DNA of 39,224 bases from Rhodococcus tukisamuensis NBRC 100609 (GTDB lineage: Bacteria > Actinomycetota > Actinomycetes > Mycobacteriales > Mycobacteriaceae). A model generated the notes under the pieces. It ran no database searches and had not been told where the DNA came from. It was given only the letters and a program-made list of their open reading frames with translations. Each line of letters begins with the position of its first letter. Positions within the stretch are counted from its first letter, which is position 1. Of the stretch, positions 31,923-39,224 are shown piece after piece. The stretch lies in assembly GCF_001894985.1 (NCBI RefSeq), contig NZ_BCXG01000036.1, positions 1 through 39,224 on the forward strand. Reading direction: 5' to 3'. Position numbers and translations under genes: made by a program.

Positions 31923-32897
31923 TCAGAAGGAGAACACCGACGAGCCGATGGTCTTGCCCGATTCGAGGTCGCGGTGCGCCTGCGCTGCTTCTTCGAGCGC
32001 ATAGTGCTGGTTGATCTCGATCTTGATCCGCCCCGCCGCGACGTGCCCGAACAGCTCCCCGGCAAGATCCGCCCGCTCGGCCGGCTCGGCGATGTAGTCC
32101 GCGAGCGCGGGACGCGTGAAGAAGAGCGATCCCTTCAGCGCCAACTTCATCGGCTCGATGGGCGGAAGCGGGCCGGATGCCGTCCCGAATGCCACCAGGA
32201 GCCCACGGCGCGCAAGTGAATCCAGCGAGGTCTCGAACGTCGACGCCCCGATGCTGTCGAAGACCACAGGAACCCCAGCTCCGTCGGTCAGATCGCGGAC
32301 CCGCTCCGCCACATTCTCACGGGTGTAGATGATCACGTGGTCGCATCCGTGAGCACGGGCCACCTCCGCCTTCTGATCGTTGGATACCGTGCCGATGACG
32401 TTGAGGCCCAACAGCTTCGCCCACTGGGAGAAGATGAGGCCGACACCGCCTGCGGCGGCGTGCAGCAGGACCGTGTCCCCTGAGCGCAACGGGTAGATCC
32501 GACGTAGCAGGTAGGACGTGGTCAGTCCACGCATCGTCATCGCGGCGGCGGTCTCGAACTCGATGCCGTCCGGCAGGGAAATGAGATGCTCAGCGGGCAT
32601 GACCCGTTCGGTGCTGTAGGCGCCGAGCGGGCTGCCGGTGTAGGTGACGCGGTCTCCTTCCCGGAATCGAGTGACCCCGGTGCCGACCGCTTCGATGACA
32701 CCCGCCGCCTCGACACCCATGCCAGCAGGCAGGGGCGCGGGGTACAAACCGGTACGGAAGTAGGTGTCCGCGAAGTTCAACCCGACCGCCTCGTGACGGA
32801 TTCGCACCTCTCCGGGGCCCGGTTCGCCGACCTCCACGGACTCCCACTTCAAGACCTCAGGTCCACCGGTCTCGTAGAAGCGAATCGCTTTCGCCAT
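31923..32897 (-). CDS. NADPH:quinone oxidoreductase (MDR family)
   Basis: 324 residues, zinc-free medium-chain dehydrogenase. GEVRIRHEAVGLNFADTYFR and GMGVEAAGVIEAVGTGVTRF are GroES-domain signatures, LLHAAAGGVGLIFSQWAKLL is the Rossmann AAxGGVG motif, and VFDSIGASTFETSLDSLARR is late in the fold. QOR-like enzymes reduce quinones or alpha,beta-unsaturated carbonyls using NADPH. First gene of the left regulon, divergent from the AraC regulator and 114 bp before the dioxygenase. In the pathway it might reduce an enone or aldehyde intermediate. Confidence 0.88.
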   Translation of the reverse strand: MAKAIRFYETGGPEVLKWESVEVGEPGPGEVRIRHEAVGLNFADTYFRTGLYPAPLPAGMGVEAAGVIEAVGTGVTRFREGDRVTYTGSPLGAYSTERVMPAEHLISLPDGIEFETAAAMTMRGLTTSYLLRRIYPLRSGDTVLLHAAAGGVGLIFSQWAKLLGLNVIGTVSNDQKAEVARAHGCDHVIIYTRENVAERVRDLTDGAGVPVVFDSIGASTFETSLDSLARRGLLVAFGTASGPLPPIEPMKLALKGSLFFTRPALADYIAEPAERADLAGELFGHVAAGRIKIEINQHYALEEAAQAHRDLESGKTIGSSVFSF

Positions 32898-33026
32898 TGT
32901 CGTGACTCCTCACTCATCGGACGCGCCGCGTACGAACGCGCCTCTACCTGCAGGTCCGCGCAACTTCGTCGAGAAACAATCTGGTGACGTGCTCCCGGCT
33001 GTGATGCGGACTACAGAGAAGTTATC

Positions 33027-33050
33027 GGTAAGATCGGGGACACACTTACC
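33027..33050. promoter_or_regulatory. Inverted repeat GGTAAG-n12-CTTACC, probable AraC operator
   Basis: Perfect 6-base arms separated by 12 bases in the gap between the divergent oxidoreductase and AraC genes; another CTTACC follows at 33067-33072. The position fits a shared operator for a divergently transcribed regulator. Confidence 0.45.
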
Positions 33051-33086
33051 TTGATGTGGCATCTGACTTACCATTTGGAGGCACCC

Positions 33087-34115
33087 TTGAGCGTCCGTCC
33101 ACTCGCGCGTTACGCGGCGCTGCACGGGTACATCGAACTCGCGGAGCCGTTGGGGATCGACCCGATCAAGGTCCTGCGCGCGGCAGGCCTGGACCCAGCG
33201 GGGATGGATGTCCAGGACCGGTGGGTGCCGGCCGCGGCCATCTCTCGCGTGTTGGAGACGTCAGCGGTCGCTGCGCGGCGGGAGGACTTCGCGCTTCTGC
33301 TTGCCCAGCACCGCCGGTTCTCCAATCTCGGCCCCCTGAGCGTCAGCATCAGAGAGGCGCCGGACGCGCGCAGTGCCCTCGAAACGCTGATTCGGTACCA
33401 GCACATGTACAACGAGGCGCTGCATCTTCACCTGTCGGAACGACGAGACCTGACCACCCTCATCGTGAACTACGACACGAAGGCGGACGTGGGAACCCGG
33501 CAGGCCCTTGAGCTGGCGACGACGGTGGGCTACCAACTGCTGCGAACCATCCTCGGAGACGCGTGGCGCCCCGTCGCGGTGTGCTTTCAGCATGGACCGC
33601 CCAGCGATACCGGCACTCACCGAAAGGTTTTCGACTCAGACGTCCGATTCGACCAACATTTCACTGGAATCATCTCCACCACAGCCGATCTCAGGAAGCC
33701 AAACCGTATGTCGGATCCCATGCTGAGGTCGTATACGCGCACCCTGCTCGAATCCGTCGAGACCGCCAACCCGCCAACTGTCTTGACACGAGTCCGTGAA
33801 CTGATCGAACTCTTGTTGCCCACGGGGAGATGCTCGCTCGATCAAGTTTCGCGCAGCCTCGGCGTTCACAGAAAGACCGTGCACCGCCATCTCGCGCAAT
33901 CGGGCGAGACATTCACGTCCGTGCTCGATTCGATCAGAGTTGAACTCGCCGAACGCCTTGTGGCAGACAACCGCTACTCGCTGACCGAGATCTCTGAGAT
34001 GCTCGCCTTCTCGACCCCCAACAGCTTCTCCCGCTGGTTCCGTGGGCACTTCGGGGTCAGTGCGCGGGTCTGGCGGGCATCGGCGCAGGTGGGTGAGGAT
34101 TTCGCATCGTCGTAG
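33087..34115 (+). CDS. AraC family transcriptional regulator
   Basis: 342 residues from TTG 33087, chosen because GGAGG lies 5 bases upstream; TTG 33051 and ATG 33054 are alternatives. Residues ~5-200 form the OruR/arabinose-type ligand-binding domain (LAEPLGIDPIKVLRAAGLDP), and residues ~250-335 the double helix-turn-helix (LDQVSRSLGVHRKTVHRHLA and ISEMLAFSTPNSFSRWFRGH). Family members activate catabolic operons when bound to substrate. It is divergent from the oxidoreductase and lies between the two modules, so it may control both. Confidence 0.9.
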   Translation: MSVRPLARYAALHGYIELAEPLGIDPIKVLRAAGLDPAGMDVQDRWVPAAAISRVLETSAVAARREDFALLLAQHRRFSNLGPLSVSIREAPDARSALETLIRYQHMYNEALHLHLSERRDLTTLIVNYDTKADVGTRQALELATTVGYQLLRTILGDAWRPVAVCFQHGPPSDTGTHRKVFDSDVRFDQHFTGIISTTADLRKPNRMSDPMLRSYTRTLLESVETANPPTVLTRVRELIELLLPTGRCSLDQVSRSLGVHRKTVHRHLAQSGETFTSVLDSIRVELAERLVADNRYSLTEISEMLAFSTPNSFSRWFRGHFGVSARVWRASAQVGEDFASS

Positions 34116-34195
34116 TCGAGGTGCCGGCGGAGTACGGGAGTCGCCAGTGTGAGGGGAACGCTGTAACGAGGTTGGGCGTCAGGTGGCAGTCGAAC

Positions 34196-34350
34196 CGGGC
34201 GCCGCCGCGCCGACCGTTTCCACGACCACGAACGCACCATGGTGCTCAACTACTTCGGTCCGCTACGGCTGACGCTGGCGCTGCTGCCGTCGATGCTCGA
34301 GAGGAGGAGCGGGCACGTGATGAACGTTGCGACGTGGGGCGTCCTCAGGC
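34196..34350 (+). pseudogene. SDR family remnant
   Basis: FHDHERTMVLNYFGPLRLTL followed by ALLPSMLERRSGHVMNVATWGV is the central part of a short-chain dehydrogenase (the helix before and strand leading to the catalytic Ser). The catalytic YxxxK and everything after it are missing, cut by the IS30 remnant. No start is visible. Clear gene fragment. Confidence 0.65.
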
Positions 34351-34355
34351 GGATT

Positions 34356-34722
34356 CAACCAGTCGTCAAGAGACAGAACATCGCAACACGCGAGTTCTGT
34401 GGCGCAAAGACTCCTGCCGGATTTCTCCATCCGCGGACTGTGTGGTGCCGGATCTTGAGGACATCGGACACCGCCCGGAGGGCACGCAATCGAACCGAGA
34501 CAGTTCGGGCGTTTCGGGAAGGGCTGATGCATAAGGGCATTGATGTCTTCGTTGGTGCCGCGCCCCACGGGCTTATCGAGTCGGCGAAGTAGATCGTGAC
34601 CCCCGCGTCGGCGGTGAACGGGCGTGCTCGGAGACCTCCTTGCCGCGATCCCAGGTGACGGAGCGACGCAGTTGGTCAGGAAATGCCGTGATCGCCTCCG
34701 GGACGGAGCAAACCCGATGATC
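34356..34722 (-). pseudogene. IS30-family transposase C-terminal remnant
   Basis: Reading from 34722 downward, FPDQLRRSVTWDRGKEVSEH is the second catalytic-Asp region of IS30 DDE transposases, RGTNEDINALMHQPFPK (another frame) is the motif with the catalytic Glu (family form RGxNENxNGLLRQYFPK), and HHTVRGWRNPAGVFA matches the closing PRKTLGWxTPAExF. Frames change at least twice and the N-terminal half is absent. It lies between the SDR remnant and the terminator of the right catabolic module. Confidence 0.75.
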
Positions 34723-34736
34723 AGATCTCTCTACGT

Positions 34737-34766
34737 GAGGGCCCGGTTCGTGCGAACCGGGCCCTC
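34737..34766. terminator. Perfect 14-bp hairpin, terminator of right module
   Basis: GAGGGCCCGGTTCG-tg-CGAACCGGGCCCTC. It lies 80 bp past the stop of the right acyl-CoA ligase (minus strand). A near-symmetric hairpin without a T run, likely bidirectional. Confidence 0.8.
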
Positions 34767-34845
34767 AAGTGGTGTCAGCGGCCCCGGGTTCTCACTCGCC
34801 GGAGCCGCCGGCTACTGAAAGACTGTCTCTTTCGATGCCCCAGAA

Positions 34846-36393
34846 TCAGCGCAACTCTCGTTTGAGAATCTTCCCTGTCGCAGTCATCGGCAGGGAGTCG
34901 ACAAACTCGATCTTGCGAGGGTACTTGTACGCTGCCATCTGATCTTTCGCCCAGGCGACGAGTTGTTCCTCGGTGACGTTGACACCCGGCTCGGGGATGA
35001 CGAATGCCTTGATTTCCTCGCCGTGACTGGCATGAGGCACTCCCACCACAGTTGCGAGCGAGACGGCGTGATGCGTCATGAGTGCTTCCTCTACCTCGCG
35101 GGGGTAGACGTTGAAGCCACCGCGAATGATCAAGTCCTTTGCGCGATCGACGATGTAGTAGAAGCCGTCATCGTCTCGCCTCGCAAGATCGCCGGTGCGG
35201 AACCAGCCGTCCTGCAGCACCTCTGCGGTGGCCTCGCGCCGGTTGCGGTAACCCTTCATGATGTTGTGGCCACGAATTGCGATCTCGGCCACCACATTCG
35301 CAGCGTCTACAGTGTTCCACTGCTCGTCGACCAGGCGCACCTGCACGCCCCACATCGGCTTTCCGATCGAACCGGGGCGGCTGCCGTCGGGCTCGAGGCT
35401 GTTGCACAGTGCAAGCGGAGAGGTCTCCGACAGCCCGTAGGCTTCGAGGATCTTGACGCCGAACCGCTTCCGGAACTGAGTGAGTATCTCAACCGGTAGC
35501 GCGGCACCGCCGGAAATCGCGACGCGGAGGTTATCCTCGAGGCGTTTGACGTCCACGTTCTCGTCCAGAGCCGAGAGCAGGCTCCAGTACATGGTGGGCA
35601 CCCCGGCAAAGACGGTGACCCGCTCCCTCGCCATCAAGGCCAGCGCTGCGGGGGCATCGAACCGTGGCTGCAAGACGATCGTCGCGCCGGTGGACAGGCC
35701 GCCGTTCATGTTCGCCGTTTGGCCGAAGGAGTGGAAAAGCGGCAGCACTGACAGATGGGTATCACCCCGATCCGGGCGGAAGTCGAACTGGCGACTGGCC
35801 GCCACAGCGTTCATCACCATGTTCGAGTGGGTCAGCTCGGCGCCCTTGGACTTGCCTGTGGTCCCGCTCGTGTAGAGGATGACTGCGGCGTCGTCGGTCT
35901 CACGAGCCACGGCCTCGAACTCCGGGGACTTGGATGCGAGCAAGGCCGCGAACACGCTGCTGTCGTCGGTCAACACGGGGGCGTCCTGGTCCATGACAAA
36001 CAGGTGCGAGCAGCCGGGCGTCCGTTCGAACCCCTCCCGTGCGTACTCCCCGATCGGTAGATCATCCGACCCCTGGAAGCAGAAGTACGCCTTGGCATCT
36101 GAATCGCGGAGGTGATACTCGACCTCCTGGCCCTTGAGGAGGATGTTCATCGGAACGACGACGGCTCCGGCCTTGAGGATGCCGTAGTAGACGATCGGGA
36201 ACCACGGCAGGTTTGGGCACGAAAGGGCAACCCTGTCTCCAGGCTCGACGCCGCGGTCCACTAGAAGGTTCGCCACGCGATTTGCCAACGCGTTGGTCTC
36301 CGCGTAGCTGTAGCGATGTGGATCGAGCACCAGCGCATCACGGTCCGGGTACTGCCAGGCGGAATCTTCCAGGATCATGGACAAATTGAGCAT
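34846..36393 (-). CDS. AMP-forming acyl-CoA ligase, right module
   Basis: 515 residues, paralogue of 24007-25590 and alike through most of its length: LNLSMILEDSAWQYPDRDAL, VILYTSGTTGKSKGAELTH, VFAGVPTMYWSLLSALDENV, AYGLSETSP, FRTGDLARRDDDGFYYIVDR, and the Lys of MTATGKILKRELR. The protein stops 12 residues earlier than its paralogue. Same reaction class, substrate unknown. It is the last gene of its operon, 38 bp after the acetoacetate-CoA ligase, with a terminator beyond. Confidence 0.92.
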   Translation of the reverse strand: MLNLSMILEDSAWQYPDRDALVLDPHRYSYAETNALANRVANLLVDRGVEPGDRVALSCPNLPWFPIVYYGILKAGAVVVPMNILLKGQEVEYHLRDSDAKAYFCFQGSDDLPIGEYAREGFERTPGCSHLFVMDQDAPVLTDDSSVFAALLASKSPEFEAVARETDDAAVILYTSGTTGKSKGAELTHSNMVMNAVAASRQFDFRPDRGDTHLSVLPLFHSFGQTANMNGGLSTGATIVLQPRFDAPAALALMARERVTVFAGVPTMYWSLLSALDENVDVKRLEDNLRVAISGGAALPVEILTQFRKRFGVKILEAYGLSETSPLALCNSLEPDGSRPGSIGKPMWGVQVRLVDEQWNTVDAANVVAEIAIRGHNIMKGYRNRREATAEVLQDGWFRTGDLARRDDDGFYYIVDRAKDLIIRGGFNVYPREVEEALMTHHAVSLATVVGVPHASHGEEIKAFVIPEPGVNVTEEQLVAWAKDQMAAYKYPRKIEFVDSLPMTATGKILKRELR

Positions 36394-36431
36394 CGGACTT
36401 CTTTCGAGAGCGTTTGCGTGATGGGCGGGGA

Positions 36432-38441
36432 TCAGGAGATGGCTGATACGGCGCGCCGGCTGGCGGCGAGCCCGTGGAAAAAGTCCAGCAACGACGCGTC
36501 GTCGACGGCGTCACTGCTGATCACTTCGTCAACCTCGGCGCCCTGCAGGATCCGCTTGATGGGCACCTCGATCTTCTTCCCCGTCCGAGTGTGCGGCAGG
36601 GCGGGGACAGCGAAGATCTCGTCGGGGACGTGCCGGGGTGAGAGCTTCTCGCGAATCTCTGACTTGATGTGGTTGCGCACCGAGGCATCGAGGTGCCAGT
36701 CGGGCTCGAGGACGACGAACAGCGGCATCCAGTAGGTGCCATCGGACTGCTCGGCGCCAATCACGAGCGCCTCGACGACCTCCGGCATGGACTCGACGAC
36801 GGCGTAGATGTCGGAGCTGCCCATCCGGATTCCGTTGCGGTTCAGCGTGGAATCGGATCGTCCATGGATGACGACCGCGCCGTTGTCGTCGATGGTGACC
36901 CAGTCACCTTGCCGCCACACTCCCGGATAGCCATCGAAATACGCGTCTCGGTATTTCGCCCCCTCGTGGTCATTCCACAGCTTGATCGGCATGCTGGGCA
37001 GGGGCCTGCGGATGACAAGCTCGCCGACTCCGCCTTCGACCGCGTTGCCCTGCTCATCCCACGCATCGACGGCCGCACCCAGGCAGCGGGCGGAGATCTT
37101 GCCGGCCCACACCGGAAGCGTCGGTACTCCGCCGACCAACGCACTGGCCAAATCTGTGCCGCCGCTCATCGACCACAGAGGCAGATCGCCGACGTGATCC
37201 CGGGCCCATACCTGAAGGTGGGCCGCCAGCGGTGAGCCGGTGCTGCCCATCGCACGCAGCCGGTGGAGATCGAACTGTTCCGCAGGGCGGACGCCGTCGT
37301 TGGCGCAGGATTGCAGATAGCCCGGGCTGACGCCGAGGAAGGTGACGTCGAGATCAGCTGCGATCTGCCACAGGCAGCTGCTGCCGAGGTAGGTCGGCGA
37401 GCCGTCGTAGCAGACGATGCTGCCGCCGCAGAGCAGCGAGGACACTTGGGTGTTCCACATCATCCAGCTCGGAGAGGTGTACCAGAAGAGACGGTCATCG
37501 GCACGCAGATCCCAGTGCAGCCCAGTCTGTTTCACCTTCTCAATGAGAACTCCGCCGTGCCCGTGCACCAATCCCTTGGGGCGCCCGGTCGTGCCGGAGG
37601 AGAACAACACCCACAGCGGATGGTCGAACGGGACGCTGACGAAGAACCCGAGGCCCTCCGCCGCCATCGCCTCATTCCAGCGGCGCCATTTCACGGAAGG
37701 CCGACTGTCCCGGACCTCCGCCACATTGCCCTGGTCCCCCACATTGTCGATGACGATCACTTCGGTGACGGACGGCAACTGAGCCACAATCTCATCCACG
37801 GCGGCGACACGAGAATGGAGCTGGCCATTGAACCGATAGCCGTCCGCAGCGATGAGAACCCTCGGCTCGAGCTGGCCAAACCGGTCGACCACCGCCTGCG
37901 CGGCGTAATCCTGTCCCACCGACGACCAGACCGCCCCGATCGCCACGGTCCCGAGGAACGCCACGACCGCCTCGGCGATGTTCGGCAGATACCCGGCCAC
38001 GACATCGCCAACGCCAACCCCCGCGGCGCCGAGCTCGGCCGCAAGCGCAAGTACCTGCTCCCGCAGCTCAGCCCAGGTTACCTCGGTCCGGTCGCCGCTT
38101 TCGGCGATGTAGATGATCGCCGTCGCGTCAGGATCTCCACGCCCCAACAAAAACCGGGCAAAGTTCAGCTCGGCGCCGGGGAACCATCGAGCACCCGGCA
38201 TCGCATCATCGGCGAGGACCTGGTCGTAACCTGATTCCTCATCCAATCCGAAAAAATCCCACACGGAGGACCAGAATCCTTCGAGATCCGTTACGGACCA
38301 GTTCCACAAGTCCTCGTAGTCCGCAAACTCCAGGCCCTGTGTGGCTCGCACACGTTCCTGGAAACGAGTGAGCGTCGCATCGGCGATCTGCTCATGGCTC
38401 GGAGTCCACACAGGGTGGCTGGGTAATGCTGGCGATGACAT
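36432..38441 (-). CDS. Acetoacetate-CoA ligase, right module
   Basis: 669 residues, paralogue of 25635-27650. DLWNWSVTDLEGFWSSVWDF, LWVLFSSGTTGRPKGLVHGH, WSMSGGTDLASALVGGVPTL, SDSTLNRNGIRMGSSDIYAV, and catalytic Lys in HTRTGKKIEVPIKRIL. Complete and apparently functional. Between its start and the stop of the hydrolase is a 51 bp gap, matching the 46 bp of the left module, so the gene pair was copied with its spacing. Confidence 0.92.
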   Translation of the reverse strand: MSSPALPSHPVWTPSHEQIADATLTRFQERVRATQGLEFADYEDLWNWSVTDLEGFWSSVWDFFGLDEESGYDQVLADDAMPGARWFPGAELNFARFLLGRGDPDATAIIYIAESGDRTEVTWAELREQVLALAAELGAAGVGVGDVVAGYLPNIAEAVVAFLGTVAIGAVWSSVGQDYAAQAVVDRFGQLEPRVLIAADGYRFNGQLHSRVAAVDEIVAQLPSVTEVIVIDNVGDQGNVAEVRDSRPSVKWRRWNEAMAAEGLGFFVSVPFDHPLWVLFSSGTTGRPKGLVHGHGGVLIEKVKQTGLHWDLRADDRLFWYTSPSWMMWNTQVSSLLCGGSIVCYDGSPTYLGSSCLWQIAADLDVTFLGVSPGYLQSCANDGVRPAEQFDLHRLRAMGSTGSPLAAHLQVWARDHVGDLPLWSMSGGTDLASALVGGVPTLPVWAGKISARCLGAAVDAWDEQGNAVEGGVGELVIRRPLPSMPIKLWNDHEGAKYRDAYFDGYPGVWRQGDWVTIDDNGAVVIHGRSDSTLNRNGIRMGSSDIYAVVESMPEVVEALVIGAEQSDGTYWMPLFVVLEPDWHLDASVRNHIKSEIREKLSPRHVPDEIFAVPALPHTRTGKKIEVPIKRILQGAEVDEVISSDAVDDASLLDFFHGLAASRRAVSAIS

Positions 38442-38492
38442 GGAACCCCTTTCTCGGGATGAAGGTGATGCGGTGCCGGTGTCGACGACTGG

Positions 38493-39056
38493 CTACTTGA
38501 GAAGCTCGTCGAGGAGTTGGTGGCCTTGTTCCCAGTGGCCGTAGCCAGAGGCGGGATTGAGGTGACCGACCTTGCCGGCGTTTACCAAGCGGGCCCCCCA
38601 GGACTCGGAGAGCTCAGTGGCGCGATCAAGGGTCGCCAGTGGATCATTCTCGCTCCCCACCACGACGCAGGGGAACGGCAAGCGCTCACGCGGGATGGGG
38701 AACCAGCCGGCATCTTCGAGCTCCTGGATATTCGAATGACCCTCCGGCATAGGGCTTTCGAAATCTGGTGGCGTGACCAGAAGTGCGCCCACCACCTGCC
38801 GGATGTGCTGCTTGGCCCAGTGCACCGTGATCATGACGCCGGCACTGTGCGCGACGAGTATCACCGGACCCTCAACCTCAGAGAGGACTTCATCCAAAGC
38901 GGCGACGCGAGAATCCAGGTTGCGGGTGCCATGGGTGAGGGGAGGCACGGTGCGGGTGTTAGTCAAGGTATCGGCGAGCAGACTCTGCCAATGGTCGGGG
39001 TTGTGGTCCCGTAGGCCGGGGACGAAGACCACGGTCGGCGTATCGGTAATGTTCAT
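38493..39056 (-). CDS. Alpha/beta hydrolase, RBBP9/YdeN family, right module
   Basis: 187 residues from ATG 39054-39056. TPTVVFVPGLRDHNPDHWQS, nucleophile VILVAHSAGVMI, Asp in VVGSENDPLATLDRA, catalytic His in GKVGHLNPASGYGHWEQG. Paralogue of 27697-28287. There is no MFS gene upstream; instead a hairpin and then the BKACE tail. It probably heads its own message. Confidence 0.87.
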   Translation of the reverse strand: MNITDTPTVVFVPGLRDHNPDHWQSLLADTLTNTRTVPPLTHGTRNLDSRVAALDEVLSEVEGPVILVAHSAGVMITVHWAKQHIRQVVGALLVTPPDFESPMPEGHSNIQELEDAGWFPIPRERLPFPCVVVGSENDPLATLDRATELSESWGARLVNAGKVGHLNPASGYGHWEQGHQLLDELLK

Positions 39057-39108
39057 CTCGACGGATCCTCTGCGGTGCAGTCGGTGTGGTTGGGGGGGTG
39101 CAGCACGG

Positions 39109-39147
39109 GGCGGGGCGTGGTGTCTGGTGTGTACACTCCGCCCCGCC
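39109..39147. terminator. Hairpin after the right-module BKACE gene
   Basis: GGCGGGGCG and CGCCCCGCC form a 9-bp GC stem with a 21-base loop; TTTT follows on the plus strand. It lies just past the BKACE stop, at the same relative place as the terminator at 29755 in the left module. Confidence 0.5.
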
Positions 39148-39175
39148 GTTTTCGTTGTGTGGTAGTGGGATTGGG

Positions 39176-39224
39176 TCAGGCGCGCTGGGGGAATCCGAAC
39201 TCGCCAGGGCGGCGGTTCGGGGAG
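39176..39224 (-). CDS. BKACE-type enzyme, right module, C-terminal fragment
   Basis: The last 15 codons read SPNRRPGEFGFPQRA before TGA, matching the APNRKPGQVGFTHHA end of the left-module enzyme (29810). The remainder is outside the window. The fragment shows that the order BKACE, hydrolase, AACS, acyl-CoA ligase is kept in both modules. Confidence 0.8.
   Translation of the reverse strand, partial: SPNRRPGEFGFPQRA

Overview
The window is high-GC actinobacterial DNA, most likely from Nocardiaceae (Rhodococcus, Nocardia or a close relative). The clues are overall codon use, leaderless promoters (a TANNNT hexamer six bases before the start codon), frequent GTG and TTG starts, an intact conservon-type operon (sensor kinase, Roadblock, DUF742, Ras-like GTPase), many small secreted proteins, and a large acyl-CoA type catabolic island. 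Species identity is inference; no rRNA is present.

Layout. 0-2 kb: an SDR dehydrogenase and the start of an NAD-dependent epimerase (minus strand), divergent from an IclR regulator, with two palindromes between them. 2-5.3 kb: an IS5-type remnant, three secreted proteins (one SRPBCC) and a GtrA membrane protein. 5.3-8.4 kb: an IS3 remnant, a DUF389 membrane protein and a HEAT-like protein. 8.4-13.3 kb: the conservon operon followed by an LCMT-type methyltransferase. 13.3-17.8 kb: a tRNA-Leu(CAA) with unusual bases, an acidic repeat protein, a leaderless barstar-like protein, a PmtA-like methyltransferase and several decayed gene pieces (ligase tail, DHFR-like, DedA). 17.8-23.5 kb: accessory DNA with a secreted protein, three paralogous small secreted proteins with near-identical upstream regions, an SRPBCC protein, a serine recombinase whose normal stop has been lost, and a segmental duplication of about 1.3 kb. 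23.6-39.2 kb: a catabolic island made of two related modules on the minus strand, separated by an AraC regulator and by SDR and IS30 remnants.

How the genes work together. The catabolic island encodes BKACE-type beta-keto acid cleavage enzymes, acetoacetate-CoA ligases, AMP-forming acyl-CoA ligases and RBBP9-like hydrolases, each present twice (one BKACE is cut by the window end). The left module also has a TauD/TfdA dioxygenase, a quinone oxidoreductase, an MFS transporter and a CMD-family protein. By family knowledge, BKACE would turn a beta-keto acid plus acetyl-CoA into acetoacetate plus an acyl-CoA, and the ligase would recover acetoacetate as acetoacetyl-CoA. The substrate is unknown.

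The main undescribed structure is a dispersed repeat of about 120 bp. Eight recognisable copies (A-H) plus one end fragment all lie in the same orientation. Each contains a hairpin around the loop CACACAA and is usually preceded by GGTGTTCACC. Copies sit against gene ends or against decayed genes, and copies E-H frame the duplicated secreted-protein cassettes. It resembles a non-autonomous mobile element or a structured RNA/protein-binding element, and I cannot assign it to a known family.
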